Part shown: positions 23,544 to 30,965 of the stretch, one piece after another | How positions within the stretch are numbered: the stretch's first letter is position 1 | Layout of the letters: every line of letters starts with the position of its first letter | Assembly: GCA_021797815.1 (NCBI GenBank) | Contig: JAJZYZ010000022.1 | Location: forward strand, 1 to 39,167 | Reading direction: 5' to 3' | DNA from: Bacillota bacterium | GTDB lineage: Bacteria; Bacillota; Sulfobacillia; Sulfobacillales; JAIMBI01 | Length of the DNA: 39,167 bases | Notes under the pieces: model-generated | What the model was told of the DNA's origin: nothing | Databases searched by the model: none | The model's input: the letters and a program-made list of their open reading frames with translations, nothing else | Position numbers and translations under genes: made by a program

Positions 23544-24036
23544 GGCGTTCTTGGGACTCGGCTCGAATGTCGGGGATCGGCTGCGTCATCTGCGGCGGGG
23601 GGTTCAGGCTCTTCGGCGAGTCGGAGAGATCCTTCGAGTGTCGGGCCTGTATGAAACGGAGCCGGTGGGCGGTCCGCCCCAGGGTCTCTATCTTAATGCC
23701 GTCCTGGAGCTTCAGACGGATCTGACCGTTTTCCGGCTCCTGCAAGGACTACAGGCCATCGAGGAGGCGGAGGGACGGGAGCGAACCGTACGGTTTGGCC
23801 CTCGCACCCTTGATCTGGACATTTTGTGGTGGAACGGAGAGACCATGCGGTCGGACATGCTCACCGTGCCGCATCCCCGCGCGCACGAACGGCGCTTTGT
23901 CCTGGAGCCCTGGTCCGAAGTTTGGCCGGACGGGAGCCTCGGCGGACGGTCCCTCGCCTCCTGGCTGCAAACTGTGGGGACGGGCGGCGTGCGGCGGCTC
24001 GAGGGGCCAGGATGGGTGGCGGTGGCCGTTCCATGA
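23536..24036 (+). CDS. folK: 2-amino-4-hydroxy-6-hydroxymethyldihydropteridine diphosphokinase
   Basis: A 166-residue pyrophosphokinase that activates hydroxymethyl-dihydropterin for FolP. The signature is whole: AFLGLGSNVGDR, SGLYETEPVGG, then ERTVRFGPRTLDLDIL with the ATP/Mg-binding aspartates, and VPHPRAHERRFVLEPW. TTG 23536 is chosen because GGAGG lies 6 bases before it and it gives the family's usual N-terminus; it overlaps the folB stop by 8 bases. The 12-residue extension from GTG 23500 is inside folB. The stop overlaps the birA start as ATGA. Confidence 0.94.
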   Translation: MSKAFLGLGSNVGDRLRHLRRGVQALRRVGEILRVSGLYETEPVGGPPQGLYLNAVLELQTDLTVFRLLQGLQAIEEAEGRERTVRFGPRTLDLDILWWNGETMRSDMLTVPHPRAHERRFVLEPWSEVWPDGSLGGRSLASWLQTVGTGGVRRLEGPGWVAVAVP

Positions 24037-24986
24037 ACGCGGAGCTCTGGCGGCCAGGTGAGGCCTGGCCGGTGGCACGCCTCTCCCACCAGGAGTGGGC
24101 CGCATTTTACCGGGCAGGATTCCGGTGGCGGGAGCGAGGAGGATTGAGGGTGCTGGTGGACGGGCCGGGGGCGCTCCGGCTCCAGTCGCCGTCGCGCTTT
24201 CTGGCCGCGGACCCGCCGTCGAAGCGCTTTTCCTGGCATGTTTACGACACCCTGCCCTCTACCATGCCCGTTGCTCATGACCTCTTCCTATCGGAAGGGA
24301 GACCGGTGGCGGTGGTGGCCGACAGCCAGACGGCGGGCCGCGGACGCGGACAGCGGGTATGGCACGCGGCCCCCGCGGGCGGCCTCAACCTGTCTCTTGC
24401 CTGGGAGGGGTCGGACGCCATGTTTTCCGGCGCGCTGACCCTCGCCATCGGCGTGGGGGTGGCGGAGGCCATCCGGCGGATGACGGGCCAGGAGGTCGGA
24501 CTGAAATGGCCCAACGATGGACTGATTGACGGGCGGAAGTGCTTTGGGATTATCGTGCAAGCGGCTTCGAGCCCGCGCCCGCGTTTGGTGGCCGGCATTG
24601 GGGTGAACGTCAACGGCGAGCCGCCAGCCGAAGCGGGCGATGGGGCCGTGAGCCTGGAGATGGCCACAGGCGAGCCCTGGTCCCGGCTGGCGCTGGCCGT
24701 GCGCGTGGCGTCGGAGGTCGCCGTGGTCCTGGACCGCTGGGAGTGCGAAGGCCCCGGGCCCCTTCTGGAAGCCTGGAGACAGCGGTCACTCACGCTGGGG
24801 CGCGCGGTCGTGATTGTCGACGGCGCCACAGAGCAGGAAGGCACGGCGCTTGACATCGCCGAAGACGGCTCGCTCCGTGTCGTCCTGGCGAGCGGCGCCG
24901 AAACACGGGTGTACGCCAAAGACGTCAGCCTTCGGATGCCCCCTCCTCCAGCCGGGCCCGCAGAGACACCATCTCCAACGCTGTAA
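24033..24986 (+). CDS. birA: Biotin-[acetyl-CoA-carboxylase] ligase
   Basis: A 317-residue biotin protein ligase. The catalytic domain has TAGRGRGQRVWHAAPAGG (biotin/AMP loop), LKWPNDGLIDGRKCFGIIVQ and AGIGVNVNG; the small C-terminal beta domain ends at AKDVSLR. The first 65 residues (AELWRPGEAWPVARLSHQEW and onwards) do not show a helix-turn-helix, so a role as biotin-operon repressor is unlikely even though the N-terminal domain is the size of one. ATG 24033 overlaps folK as ATGA; birA next to the folate genes fits the Bacillota ftsH-lysS neighbourhood, where birA and coaX often occur. The last 16 residues, rich in Pro, are encoded opposite the end of ribH (62-base convergent overlap). Confidence 0.92.
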   Translation: MNAELWRPGEAWPVARLSHQEWAAFYRAGFRWRERGGLRVLVDGPGALRLQSPSRFLAADPPSKRFSWHVYDTLPSTMPVAHDLFLSEGRPVAVVADSQTAGRGRGQRVWHAAPAGGLNLSLAWEGSDAMFSGALTLAIGVGVAEAIRRMTGQEVGLKWPNDGLIDGRKCFGIIVQAASSPRPRLVAGIGVNVNGEPPAEAGDGAVSLEMATGEPWSRLALAVRVASEVAVVLDRWECEGPGPLLEAWRQRSLTLGRAVVIVDGATEQEGTALDIAEDGSLRVVLASGAETRVYAKDVSLRMPPPPAGPAETPSPTL

Positions 24987-25425
24987 GCGCCGCGTCCGCG
25001 CCGGTGTTGCCGGCCTTGCCGCCGGACCGGTCACGGGCCTGTTCCATGGTGTCGCAGGTCAGGATACCCATGACTACGGGCGCCTCGCCCCGGGCATTGA
25101 GAGCGGCGACGCCGGCCGTGCTGTGCTGGGCCACGTACTCGAAATGGGGAGTCTCCCCCCGGACCACGGCCCCAACGCAGATGAGCGCCGCATATCCACG
25201 GGCGTGGGCGAGGCTTGCCGCGTAAGGGATCTCGAACGCTCCCGGGACCCGGATGAGGTCAATCCGCTCCGCCTCCACGCCGTGCCGTATGAGAACGTCG
25301 ACCGCACCTTCGGCCAGGGCGTCGGTCACACTCTGGTTAAAACGGCTCTGGATGATGGCAAACCGCGCCTGCGGACCGACCATGAACCCGCCCTCCAGCA
25401 CCCGTGCGCGTTTCCTGATGCTCAT
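24925..25425 (-). CDS. ribH: 6,7-dimethyl-8-ribityllumazine synthase
   Basis: A 166-residue lumazine synthase, the penultimate step of riboflavin synthesis. Motifs: FNQSVTDALAEGAVD, VPGAFEIPYAA, then GAVVRGETPHFEYVAQHSTAGV with the catalytic H94 and NTGADAALTALEM. ATG 25425 has AGGAGG 6 bases upstream and overlaps the ribBA stop as ATGA. It is the last gene of the rib operon, and its 3' end lies under the 3' end of birA on the other strand. The extra tail after ALEM (VSLRARLEEGASEG) is ordinary for the family. Confidence 0.95.
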   Translation of the reverse strand: MSIRKRARVLEGGFMVGPQARFAIIQSRFNQSVTDALAEGAVDVLIRHGVEAERIDLIRVPGAFEIPYAASLAHARGYAALICVGAVVRGETPHFEYVAQHSTAGVAALNARGEAPVVMGILTCDTMEQARDRSGGKAGNTGADAALTALEMVSLRARLEEGASEG

Positions 25426-26663
25426 CGGCTGCCTCCTGTCCCACTCGATTCGAGCCAGTGTCCGAGCCGGTCGCGCTTGGTGGCAAGGTAGCGGGCATTG
25501 TCCGGTCCCGCGTCCACCTCGATCGGCACCCGCTCGGCAATCGTGAGGCCGTACGCTTCCAGGGCGTAGTACTTGTCGGGATTATTGGTCAAGAGCCTCA
25601 CTGAATGGACGCCGAGATCTGCCAGGATCTGAGCGCCGACTCCGTAATCGCGCAGATCGGCCGGAAAACCCAGCGCTTCATTGGCGCTCACCGTGTCGTA
25701 CCCGCGTTCCTGGAGGGCGTAGGCGCGGATCTTGTTGGCCAGACCGATGCCACGTCCCTCCTGGCGCATGTATAAGAGCACTCCGCGACCCGCCTCGCCG
25801 ATCTGGCGCAGCGCCTGGTGCAGCTGGGGTCCGCAATCGCAGCGCAGGGAGGCAAACACGTCGCCGGTCAGACACTCGGAGTGCACCCTGGTCAAGACGG
25901 GCGCCCCATCATCGATAGACCCCATGGTGAGGGCTAGATGGGTCAGATCTGTGAGAGGCTCCCGATAAGCGTGGGCCGTAAAGACGCCATAGTCGGTCGG
26001 GAGACGGCTCTGGCCCATTTTCTCAAACAGCGGCTCTTCGTGGAGGCGGTAGCGGATGAGGTCGGCGATCTCGAGGACCGGCAGTCCGTGCTGGCCGGCA
26101 AACTCCCGCAGCTCAGGCTTCCGCATCATCGACCCGTCTTCGCGCAAGACCTCGCACACGACGCCGGCGGGATGCAGGCCGGCCAGGATGGCGAGGTCAA
26201 CTGCCGCCTCCGTATGTCCGGGACGGCGCAGCACACCGCCCGGCTTGGCGGCCAGGGGAAAGATGTGGCCGGGCCGCACGAGGTCGCCGGGCGCACTTCG
26301 TGGGTCGGCGAGTACGGCAATGGTGCGGGCCCGATCCCGCGCCGAGATCCCGGTGGTGACGCCGTGGCGGGCGTCGACCGATACCGTGAACGCCGTGCGC
26401 ATGGAGTCTTGGGGGGCGCTCACCATGAGCGGCAGCTCCAGGGCCTCCAGGCGTTCCGGTGACATGGGCACGCAGATGAGCCCGCGGCCGGAGCGGGCCA
26501 TGAAGTTGATGGCGTCGGCGGTGACGTGCTGCGCCGCCATCACCAGGTCTCCCTCATTCTCCCGGCTGGCGTCGTCGATGACGACCACCATGCCACCCGC
26601 CCGGATGGCGGCCACCGCGGTCTCCACGGCTGTCCGGGCCTCTTGTTCCTGCGGGGCGCTCAT
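25422..26663 (-). CDS. ribBA: Bifunctional 3,4-dihydroxy-2-butanone-4-phosphate synthase / GTP cyclohydrolase II
   Basis: A 413-residue fusion. Residues 1-205 are the RibB part (DDASRENEGDLVMAA, RPGHIFPLAA, RRPGHTEAAVDL). Residues 206-400 are the RibA part, with zinc ligands C264, C275 and C277 in HSECLTGDVFASLRCDCG and the QEGRGIGL loop. It makes both precursors of riboflavin, from ribulose 5-phosphate and GTP. All key residues of both halves are present. ATG 26663 has AAGGAGG 7 bases upstream and overlaps the ribE stop as ATGA. Confidence 0.96.
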   Translation of the reverse strand: MSAPQEQEARTAVETAVAAIRAGGMVVVIDDASRENEGDLVMAAQHVTADAINFMARSGRGLICVPMSPERLEALELPLMVSAPQDSMRTAFTVSVDARHGVTTGISARDRARTIAVLADPRSAPGDLVRPGHIFPLAAKPGGVLRRPGHTEAAVDLAILAGLHPAGVVCEVLREDGSMMRKPELREFAGQHGLPVLEIADLIRYRLHEEPLFEKMGQSRLPTDYGVFTAHAYREPLTDLTHLALTMGSIDDGAPVLTRVHSECLTGDVFASLRCDCGPQLHQALRQIGEAGRGVLLYMRQEGRGIGLANKIRAYALQERGYDTVSANEALGFPADLRDYGVGAQILADLGVHSVRLLTNNPDKYYALEAYGLTIAERVPIEVDAGPDNARYLATKRDRLGHWLESSGTGGSR

Positions 26664-27343
26664 GCGGATGCCTCCTTCGAACCTTCACGTTCATGTTCAC
26701 GCGCGGGTGCATGCGGTAGGCCCGGCGCCGCCAGATCCGGCTGGTTCTGCCGGCCGGCGGCTCCCCGGGTCCAGTGCCATACGTACTTGGCTACGAGGTC
26801 GTATTCGAGGTTGACGGGCGCTCCTTCAGCGAGGCCATCGAGCGTGGTGAGCGCGAGGGTGGTCGGAATTAACGCCACGGAAAAGGAGAGGCCCTCGGCC
26901 TCGACAATGGTGAGGGAAACGCCGGCTACGGCAATGGAACCCCGGTCCACCAGGTAATACGCCCCCTCCGGGGTGGCCTCCAGCTGGAACCGGACCGTTT
27001 CACCCTGCTTCGAGCGCGCCCGAAGGTGCCCTACACCGTCCACGTGGCCGGTAACCAGATGGCCGCCCAGACGATCTTGGAGTCGGAGCGGGCGTTCCAG
27101 GTTCACTCGCTGCCCCGCGTGAAGAACGCCGAGCGTAGTCCGGTCAAGCGTGGTGGCCACGATGTCGGCGCGGAAGCTCTGGGCGTCCTGGCTTGTGACC
27201 GTCAGGCACACCCCCTCGACCGCTATGCTGTCGCCCACCGACAGCTCCCCGGCCAGCGGTGTCTCTACCGCGATGTCGGCGCCCCCGCCGGCGAGCCTCA
27301 GGTCGATGACGCGGCCGGTTCCTTCTACGATGCCGGTAAACAC
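26660..27343 (-). CDS. ribE: Riboflavin synthase (alpha chain)
   Basis: A 227-residue riboflavin synthase made of two tandem lumazine-binding repeats; the first starts FTGIVEGTGRV and the second begins VTGHVDGVGHL, with VEGVCLTV and VAGVSLTIV as paired strands. It dismutates two ribityllumazines to riboflavin. GTG 27343 gives the canonical MFTGIVEG start; GTG 27364 would add seven residues read from within ribD. It overlaps the ribD stop by 19 bases. About 30 residues after KYVWHW form a charged, Pro-rich tail beyond the usual end of the protein. Confidence 0.94.
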   Translation of the reverse strand: MFTGIVEGTGRVIDLRLAGGGADIAVETPLAGELSVGDSIAVEGVCLTVTSQDAQSFRADIVATTLDRTTLGVLHAGQRVNLERPLRLQDRLGGHLVTGHVDGVGHLRARSKQGETVRFQLEATPEGAYYLVDRGSIAVAGVSLTIVEAEGLSFSVALIPTTLALTTLDGLAEGAPVNLEYDLVAKYVWHWTRGAAGRQNQPDLAAPGLPHAPAREHEREGSKEASA

Positions 27344-28449
27344 CGGGTCTTCATCTCCTCCCACGAAGTGGCCAGATACGCTTCGTACAAGACGTCCACC
27401 CCGAGACGCCGCACCCGCGGACGCGTAAGGTGCCAGGCATCCGCCAGGGCGTCGAGTGGAGCGCCCGCCACCGACGGGACCGCCTCTCCGCCCAGGAGAA
27501 GGGGTGCCCAGTACAACTGCAGGCTGTCATAAAGTCCGGCTGCCAAAAAAGCGCCGTGAACGGTGGGACCTCCCTCCACGACGAGCGATAGGAGTCCCCG
27601 TTCGCCAAGGTCCGCCACCACTTCCCGAAGGTCGACGTGGCCCCCGAGGGTGGTGACCCGCACCACTTCCGCTCCAGCCTGATAGAGCGACCGCTCGAAC
27701 GTCACCGGGGTCTCGCTGGCCGTGTACACCAACGTGGGAGAAGGGCTCCCGGTCTGGAGCATGCGGGCCGTGGGCAGGAGCCGCCCGCGCGTATCCAACA
27801 CAACCCGCACGGGGTCACGTCCCCCGGCAATGCCCCTGACGTTCAGAGAAGGGTCGTCGGCGATGGCGGTACCGCTGCCCACGACGATGGCGTCGACCCG
27901 GCCGCGCAGGCGGTGAACATGCCGCCGGGCCTGCTGGCCGGTCAGGTAGCGCGATTCCCCGCTCCGGGTTGCTACCCGTCCGTCGACCGACAGGGCCTCC
28001 TTCATGGTGATCCAGGGACGCCGCCGCACCATCCAGGAGAAAAAAGGCAGGTTTATCTCCAGCGCTTCGGAAGCGCCGTCGCCGACGTCCGTAGGAATTC
28101 CCTGCCTCGTCAGCACATCCGCTCCTCCCCCGGCCTGGGGGTTCGGGTCCCGGATGGCGGCGGTCACCCGCGCCACGCCCGAGGACTGGATAGCCTCGGT
28201 GCATGGCGGCGTGCGCCCCGAGTGTCGGCAGGGTTCGAGCGTGACGTACAGACGCGCCCCGCGTGCCCGCGAACCGGCCTCGCGGAGTGCCTCCACCTCC
28301 GCGTGCGGGGTGCCGGGGCCGCGATGAAATCCACGGCCTACCACGGCCCCGCCGCTCACGACGACGGCCCCCACGGCAGGGTTGGGATGGGTTCTTCCTC
28401 GTTCGCGGCGGGCCAGGCGCAGTGCCTCCCGCATGAACTCGCTGGCCAC
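27325..28449 (-). CDS. ribD: Bifunctional diaminohydroxyphosphoribosylaminopyrimidine deaminase / reductase
   Basis: A 374-residue fusion. The N-terminal deaminase has H49-A-E51 (PHAEVEAL) and the zinc cysteines C74 and C83 (LEPCRHSGRTPPC). The C-terminal reductase shows WITMKEALSVDGRVA, VVGSGTAIADDPSLNVR and VVEGGPTVHGAFL. First gene of the rib operon. GTG 28449 is chosen because MASEFMREALRLA fits the usual N-terminus; its ribosome site GGGGTGAG lies just after the riboswitch terminator but is close to the start codon. ATG 28434 is the alternative. Expression should fall when FMN is high. Confidence 0.94.
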   Translation of the reverse strand: MASEFMREALRLARRERGRTHPNPAVGAVVVSGGAVVGRGFHRGPGTPHAEVEALREAGSRARGARLYVTLEPCRHSGRTPPCTEAIQSSGVARVTAAIRDPNPQAGGGADVLTRQGIPTDVGDGASEALEINLPFFSWMVRRRPWITMKEALSVDGRVATRSGESRYLTGQQARRHVHRLRGRVDAIVVGSGTAIADDPSLNVRGIAGGRDPVRVVLDTRGRLLPTARMLQTGSPSPTLVYTASETPVTFERSLYQAGAEVVRVTTLGGHVDLREVVADLGERGLLSLVVEGGPTVHGAFLAAGLYDSLQLYWAPLLLGGEAVPSVAGAPLDALADAWHLTRPRVRRLGVDVLYEAYLATSWEEMKTRCLPAS

Positions 28450-28461
28450 TTCTCACCCCAC

Positions 28462-28486
28462 AAAAAAATCCCCGCCTTCGGCGGGG
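28462..28486 (-). terminator. Intrinsic terminator of the FMN riboswitch
   Basis: On the minus strand a perfect 7-bp stem (CCCCGCC / GGCGGGG, GAA loop) is followed by A and seven T residues (the A-run at plus 28462-28468). It stands between the FMN aptamer and ribD, as expected for transcriptional attenuation. A second hairpin (GGCAGC / GCTGCC) lies between aptamer and terminator and may belong to the switching structure. Confidence 0.93.
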
Positions 28487-28517
28487 GGTAGGGAAAACGG
28501 GCAGCCCAATGCTGCCA

Positions 28518-28656
28518 CACCTTCTCCCATCCAGACTTTACTGTCGGTACCGGAGTCACACCGGTTCCTGCCCGAAGGCTCGCGGACTTATCGCCAGGTG
28601 GCGCATCACCGCCGGTCCGGAATCGGGATTGCTCCCTCACCGTGCCCCGAAGGTCT
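28518..28656 (-). promoter_or_regulatory. FMN riboswitch aptamer (RFN element)
   Basis: Read on the minus strand, the conserved RFN blocks appear in order: CCTTCGGGGCA, GGTGAGGGAGCAATCCC, GACCGGCGGTGA, AGTCCGCGAGCC, ACCGGTGTGACTCCGG, TACCGACAG and AGTCTGGATGGGAGAAGGTG. It binds FMN and, with the terminator just downstream, would stop transcription of the rib operon when FMN is plentiful. Confidence 0.97.
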
Positions 28657-28661
28657 TCTTT

Positions 28662-28690
28662 AGTGTATGAAGCAATGTCAAACGCGTCAA
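28662..28690 (-). promoter_or_regulatory. Promoter of the riboflavin operon
   Basis: Minus-strand TTGACG (plus 28685-28690), 17 bases, then TACACT (plus 28662-28667). Transcription would begin a few bases before the aptamer, which is the right place for a riboswitch leader. Confidence 0.7.
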
Positions 28691-28803
28691 CGACACACGC
28701 TCAGGTCCTGATGGGGCAGCGCGGCGGGTCCCGGAGGTCAGGGCGGCACTCGTCTCGAAGTGGAGATCCCACAGACGGAGAAACAAAGCGGGGGTTGGTA
28801 GTT

Positions 28804-29574
28804 GTGGCGGTCGTCAACATCGATCGGCGTGAGGGCTATGCGATTCTTACGATCAACCGCCCTGAAGCCTTGAACGCGCTGAATCGCGAGGTTCTGGAAA
28901 CCCTCCAGGAAGCGCTCATCACCGCGGAAAGCGATTCTTCCATGCGGGCTCTCATCGTGACGGGCGCCGGTCGCGCCTTCGTGGCTGGCGCGGACATCCG
29001 TGAGATTCAGGCCATCCCCAGTCCGCCTGCGGCCGAGGCGTTCTCGCGATGGGGCCAGAACATCATGACCCGCCTCGCCGAGAGCCGTCTTGTCTCCTTC
29101 ATGGCGATAAACGGCTTTGCCCTGGGCGGTGGTCTAGAGCTGGCCATGGCCGGCGACTACCGGATTATGGCCGACAGTGCCGAGTTGGGACAGCCGGAAA
29201 TCCTGCTCGGGATCATACCGGGCTTTGGCGGCACCCAGCGGCTCAAAGATCTGTGCGGTGAGGGCCGGGCGCTCTGGCTTATCGCATCCGGCGACCGCAT
29301 AAACGCGGAGCGAGCACACGCCTTAGGCATTGTCGATGAGGTTTGCCCGGCGGACGGCGTGATGCCGCGGGCGGAGGCTATGGCCGCGACCCTGGCGACG
29401 CGTGCCCCGCTCGCGCTTGAGGCCGCCAAGCGCGCGGTCCGGGCCGAGGGAGGCATGGCGCATCGTCTAAAGTTCGAGGCGGCGGCCTTCGGACTTATCG
29501 GCTGCTCGGACGACGCCAGAGAGGGTACGGCCGCGTTTCTTGAGAAGCGGCGGCCCAGGTTTCAGGGCTCCTAG
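28804..29574 (+). CDS. Enoyl-CoA hydratase/isomerase family (crotonase) protein
   Basis: A 256-residue crotonase-fold protein. The oxyanion-hole segments are GRAFVAGADIREI and GFALGGGLELAMAGD. Both catalytic glutamates of true enoyl-CoA hydratases are present, one in GGGLELAM and one in GQPEILLGIIPGFGGTQRL, so hydration of 2-enoyl-CoA is likely rather than isomerase-only chemistry. GTG 28804, 9 bases after GGGGG, gives the usual family length; the frame open from 28642 would add 54 residues encoded antisense to the riboswitch and is rejected. No other fatty acid oxidation gene is in the window, so the pathway is unclear. Confidence 0.88.
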   Translation: MAVVNIDRREGYAILTINRPEALNALNREVLETLQEALITAESDSSMRALIVTGAGRAFVAGADIREIQAIPSPPAAEAFSRWGQNIMTRLAESRLVSFMAINGFALGGGLELAMAGDYRIMADSAELGQPEILLGIIPGFGGTQRLKDLCGEGRALWLIASGDRINAERAHALGIVDEVCPADGVMPRAEAMAATLATRAPLALEAAKRAVRAEGGMAHRLKFEAAAFGLIGCSDDAREGTAAFLEKRRPRFQGS

Positions 29575-29993
29575 ACGTCCGGGAGGCAAGACCCGGGAGC
29601 GGAGGGTGGCCGGTGGCTCGGCGCGCCGCTTTAACGCCGGATGGGGACATGAGAGTACCCGGACATCCGGCCCGGACGCCCCGCCCCGGAACGCCAGCGA
29701 TGCGTTCGGTCCCTTTTGGAGCGGGCGCCGCCAGGATGGTGTTCGGAACTGACCGGTGCGACGCGCCCGCGTCGGAAGCCAGAACGACCGTCGGGCGGCT
29801 TCGCGGGGCCGCGGGAGGGACCCCCGGCCTCTGCGATAATGGGCGTAGGGCCTCGAGTCTGTATCGCCGCCTCCGCCGGTGGCGTTCTCCGAGTATCGAC
29901 GGCAGGGGATTTCCTTCGATTCGAAGAAATATTTCAGGTTATTGTTTCGCCCGGGAGCCGACACCCACCTACCTGCCATGAGGAAGTGAGCCG
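29575..29993. other. Non-coding stretch between the crotonase gene and moxR
   Basis: About 420 bases without a convincing gene; the frames on both strands are compositionally random. The last 80 bases turn AT-rich (around 29910-29945), including a 10-base palindrome GAAATATTTC at 29926-29935, and probably contain the promoter of the moxR operon, though no clear -35/-10 pair could be fixed. Confidence 0.5.
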
Positions 29994-30965
29994 ATGAATG
30001 ACGATAATGCCCCGGTGGGCGTAAGAGAAGAAGAGACCCTGTCCGCCGTCGTCGCCCAGATTGAACGGGCAGTGGTCGGAAAGGCCGCCGTGGTGAAGCT
30101 TCTCTTGACCGCGCTCGTGACTGGCGGCCATGTGCTGCTGGTTGACGTGCCCGGTGTGGCCAAAACGCGCCTCGCGCGATCGCTGGCCCTCTCCTTGAAT
30201 TTGAGCTTTGCCCGTATTCAGGCTACCCCGGACTTGCTGCCGGGCGATGTCATGGGCGTGTCGGTCTACGACCCCGCGAGCGGCCAGTTCCGATACCGAC
30301 CCGGCCCCGTCTTAAGTCAGCTGGTCTTGGTGGATGAAGTGAACCGGGCCACGCCCCGCACACAGTCGGCCCTGTTGGAGAGCATGGAAGAGCACCAGGT
30401 GACGGTGGACGGCGTGACCCATCCCATACCGTCTCCGTTCATGGTTCTGGCCACGCAGAACCCCATCGAGATGGAAGGCACCTACCCCCTGCCGGAAGCA
30501 CAGCTTGACCGATTCCTCCTGGCAACTCCGGTCGGATACCCCGATCTCGCCGATGAGATGGAAATGGTCAGCCGGCTCGGCCAGGACGAGCCGATGGATC
30601 GTTTCCAGGCCCTGGCCGGCCCGGAGGATGTTCTCCGCTGGCGGCGGGCCGCACTCGCCGTTCACCTGGCGGAACCGGTGCAGCGCTACCTCGTGGAGGT
30701 GGTGCGGCAAACGCGCGCGCTTCCCCGGATACAGCTCGGTGCGAGCCCGCGGGCGGCCCTGTGGTTCTCGCGGGCCGTGCGCGTGTACGCCTGGCTTGAC
30801 GGACGCACCTATGTCCTGCCCGACGACGTCAAGGCCCTGGCCGGCCCCGTGCTTGCCCACCGCGTCCTCCTGTCGGCGGATGCCGAGGTGCTCGGACGCA
30901 CGGGGTTGGCAGTGGTGGAGGAGGTTCTGGCGGCGGTACCGGTGCCGACCGAGCAGATCGGATGA
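29994..30965 (+). CDS. MoxR family AAA+ ATPase
   Basis: A 323-residue MoxR ATPase, thought to act as a chaperone in assembly of protein complexes together with DUF58/VWA partners. Walker A is DVPGVAKTRLA (51-61; the MoxR variant with Ala in place of the last Gly), then TPDLLPGDVMG, Walker B LVLVDEVNRATPR, the sensor segment VLATQNPIEMEGTYPLPEAQLDRF and the C-terminal lid with GASPRAALW. ATG 29994 follows GAGGAA by about 8 bases. The DUF58 gene starts on its stop (ATGA). The three-gene order MoxR-DUF58-membrane protein is a known conserved unit. Confidence 0.95.
   Translation: MNDDNAPVGVREEETLSAVVAQIERAVVGKAAVVKLLLTALVTGGHVLLVDVPGVAKTRLARSLALSLNLSFARIQATPDLLPGDVMGVSVYDPASGQFRYRPGPVLSQLVLVDEVNRATPRTQSALLESMEEHQVTVDGVTHPIPSPFMVLATQNPIEMEGTYPLPEAQLDRFLLATPVGYPDLADEMEMVSRLGQDEPMDRFQALAGPEDVLRWRRAALAVHLAEPVQRYLVEVVRQTRALPRIQLGASPRAALWFSRAVRVYAWLDGRTYVLPDDVKALAGPVLAHRVLLSADAEVLGRTGLAVVEEVLAAVPVPTEQIG

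Noticed and set aside
28642-28803. 54-residue N-terminal extension of the crotonase
   Set aside because: It would be encoded antisense to the riboswitch and rib promoter, and crotonases start at the GTG-encoded position.
29613-29981. 122-codon plus-strand frame before moxR
   Set aside because: Its composition is random, it has no ribosome site or domain, and overlapping frames of similar length exist on both strands.
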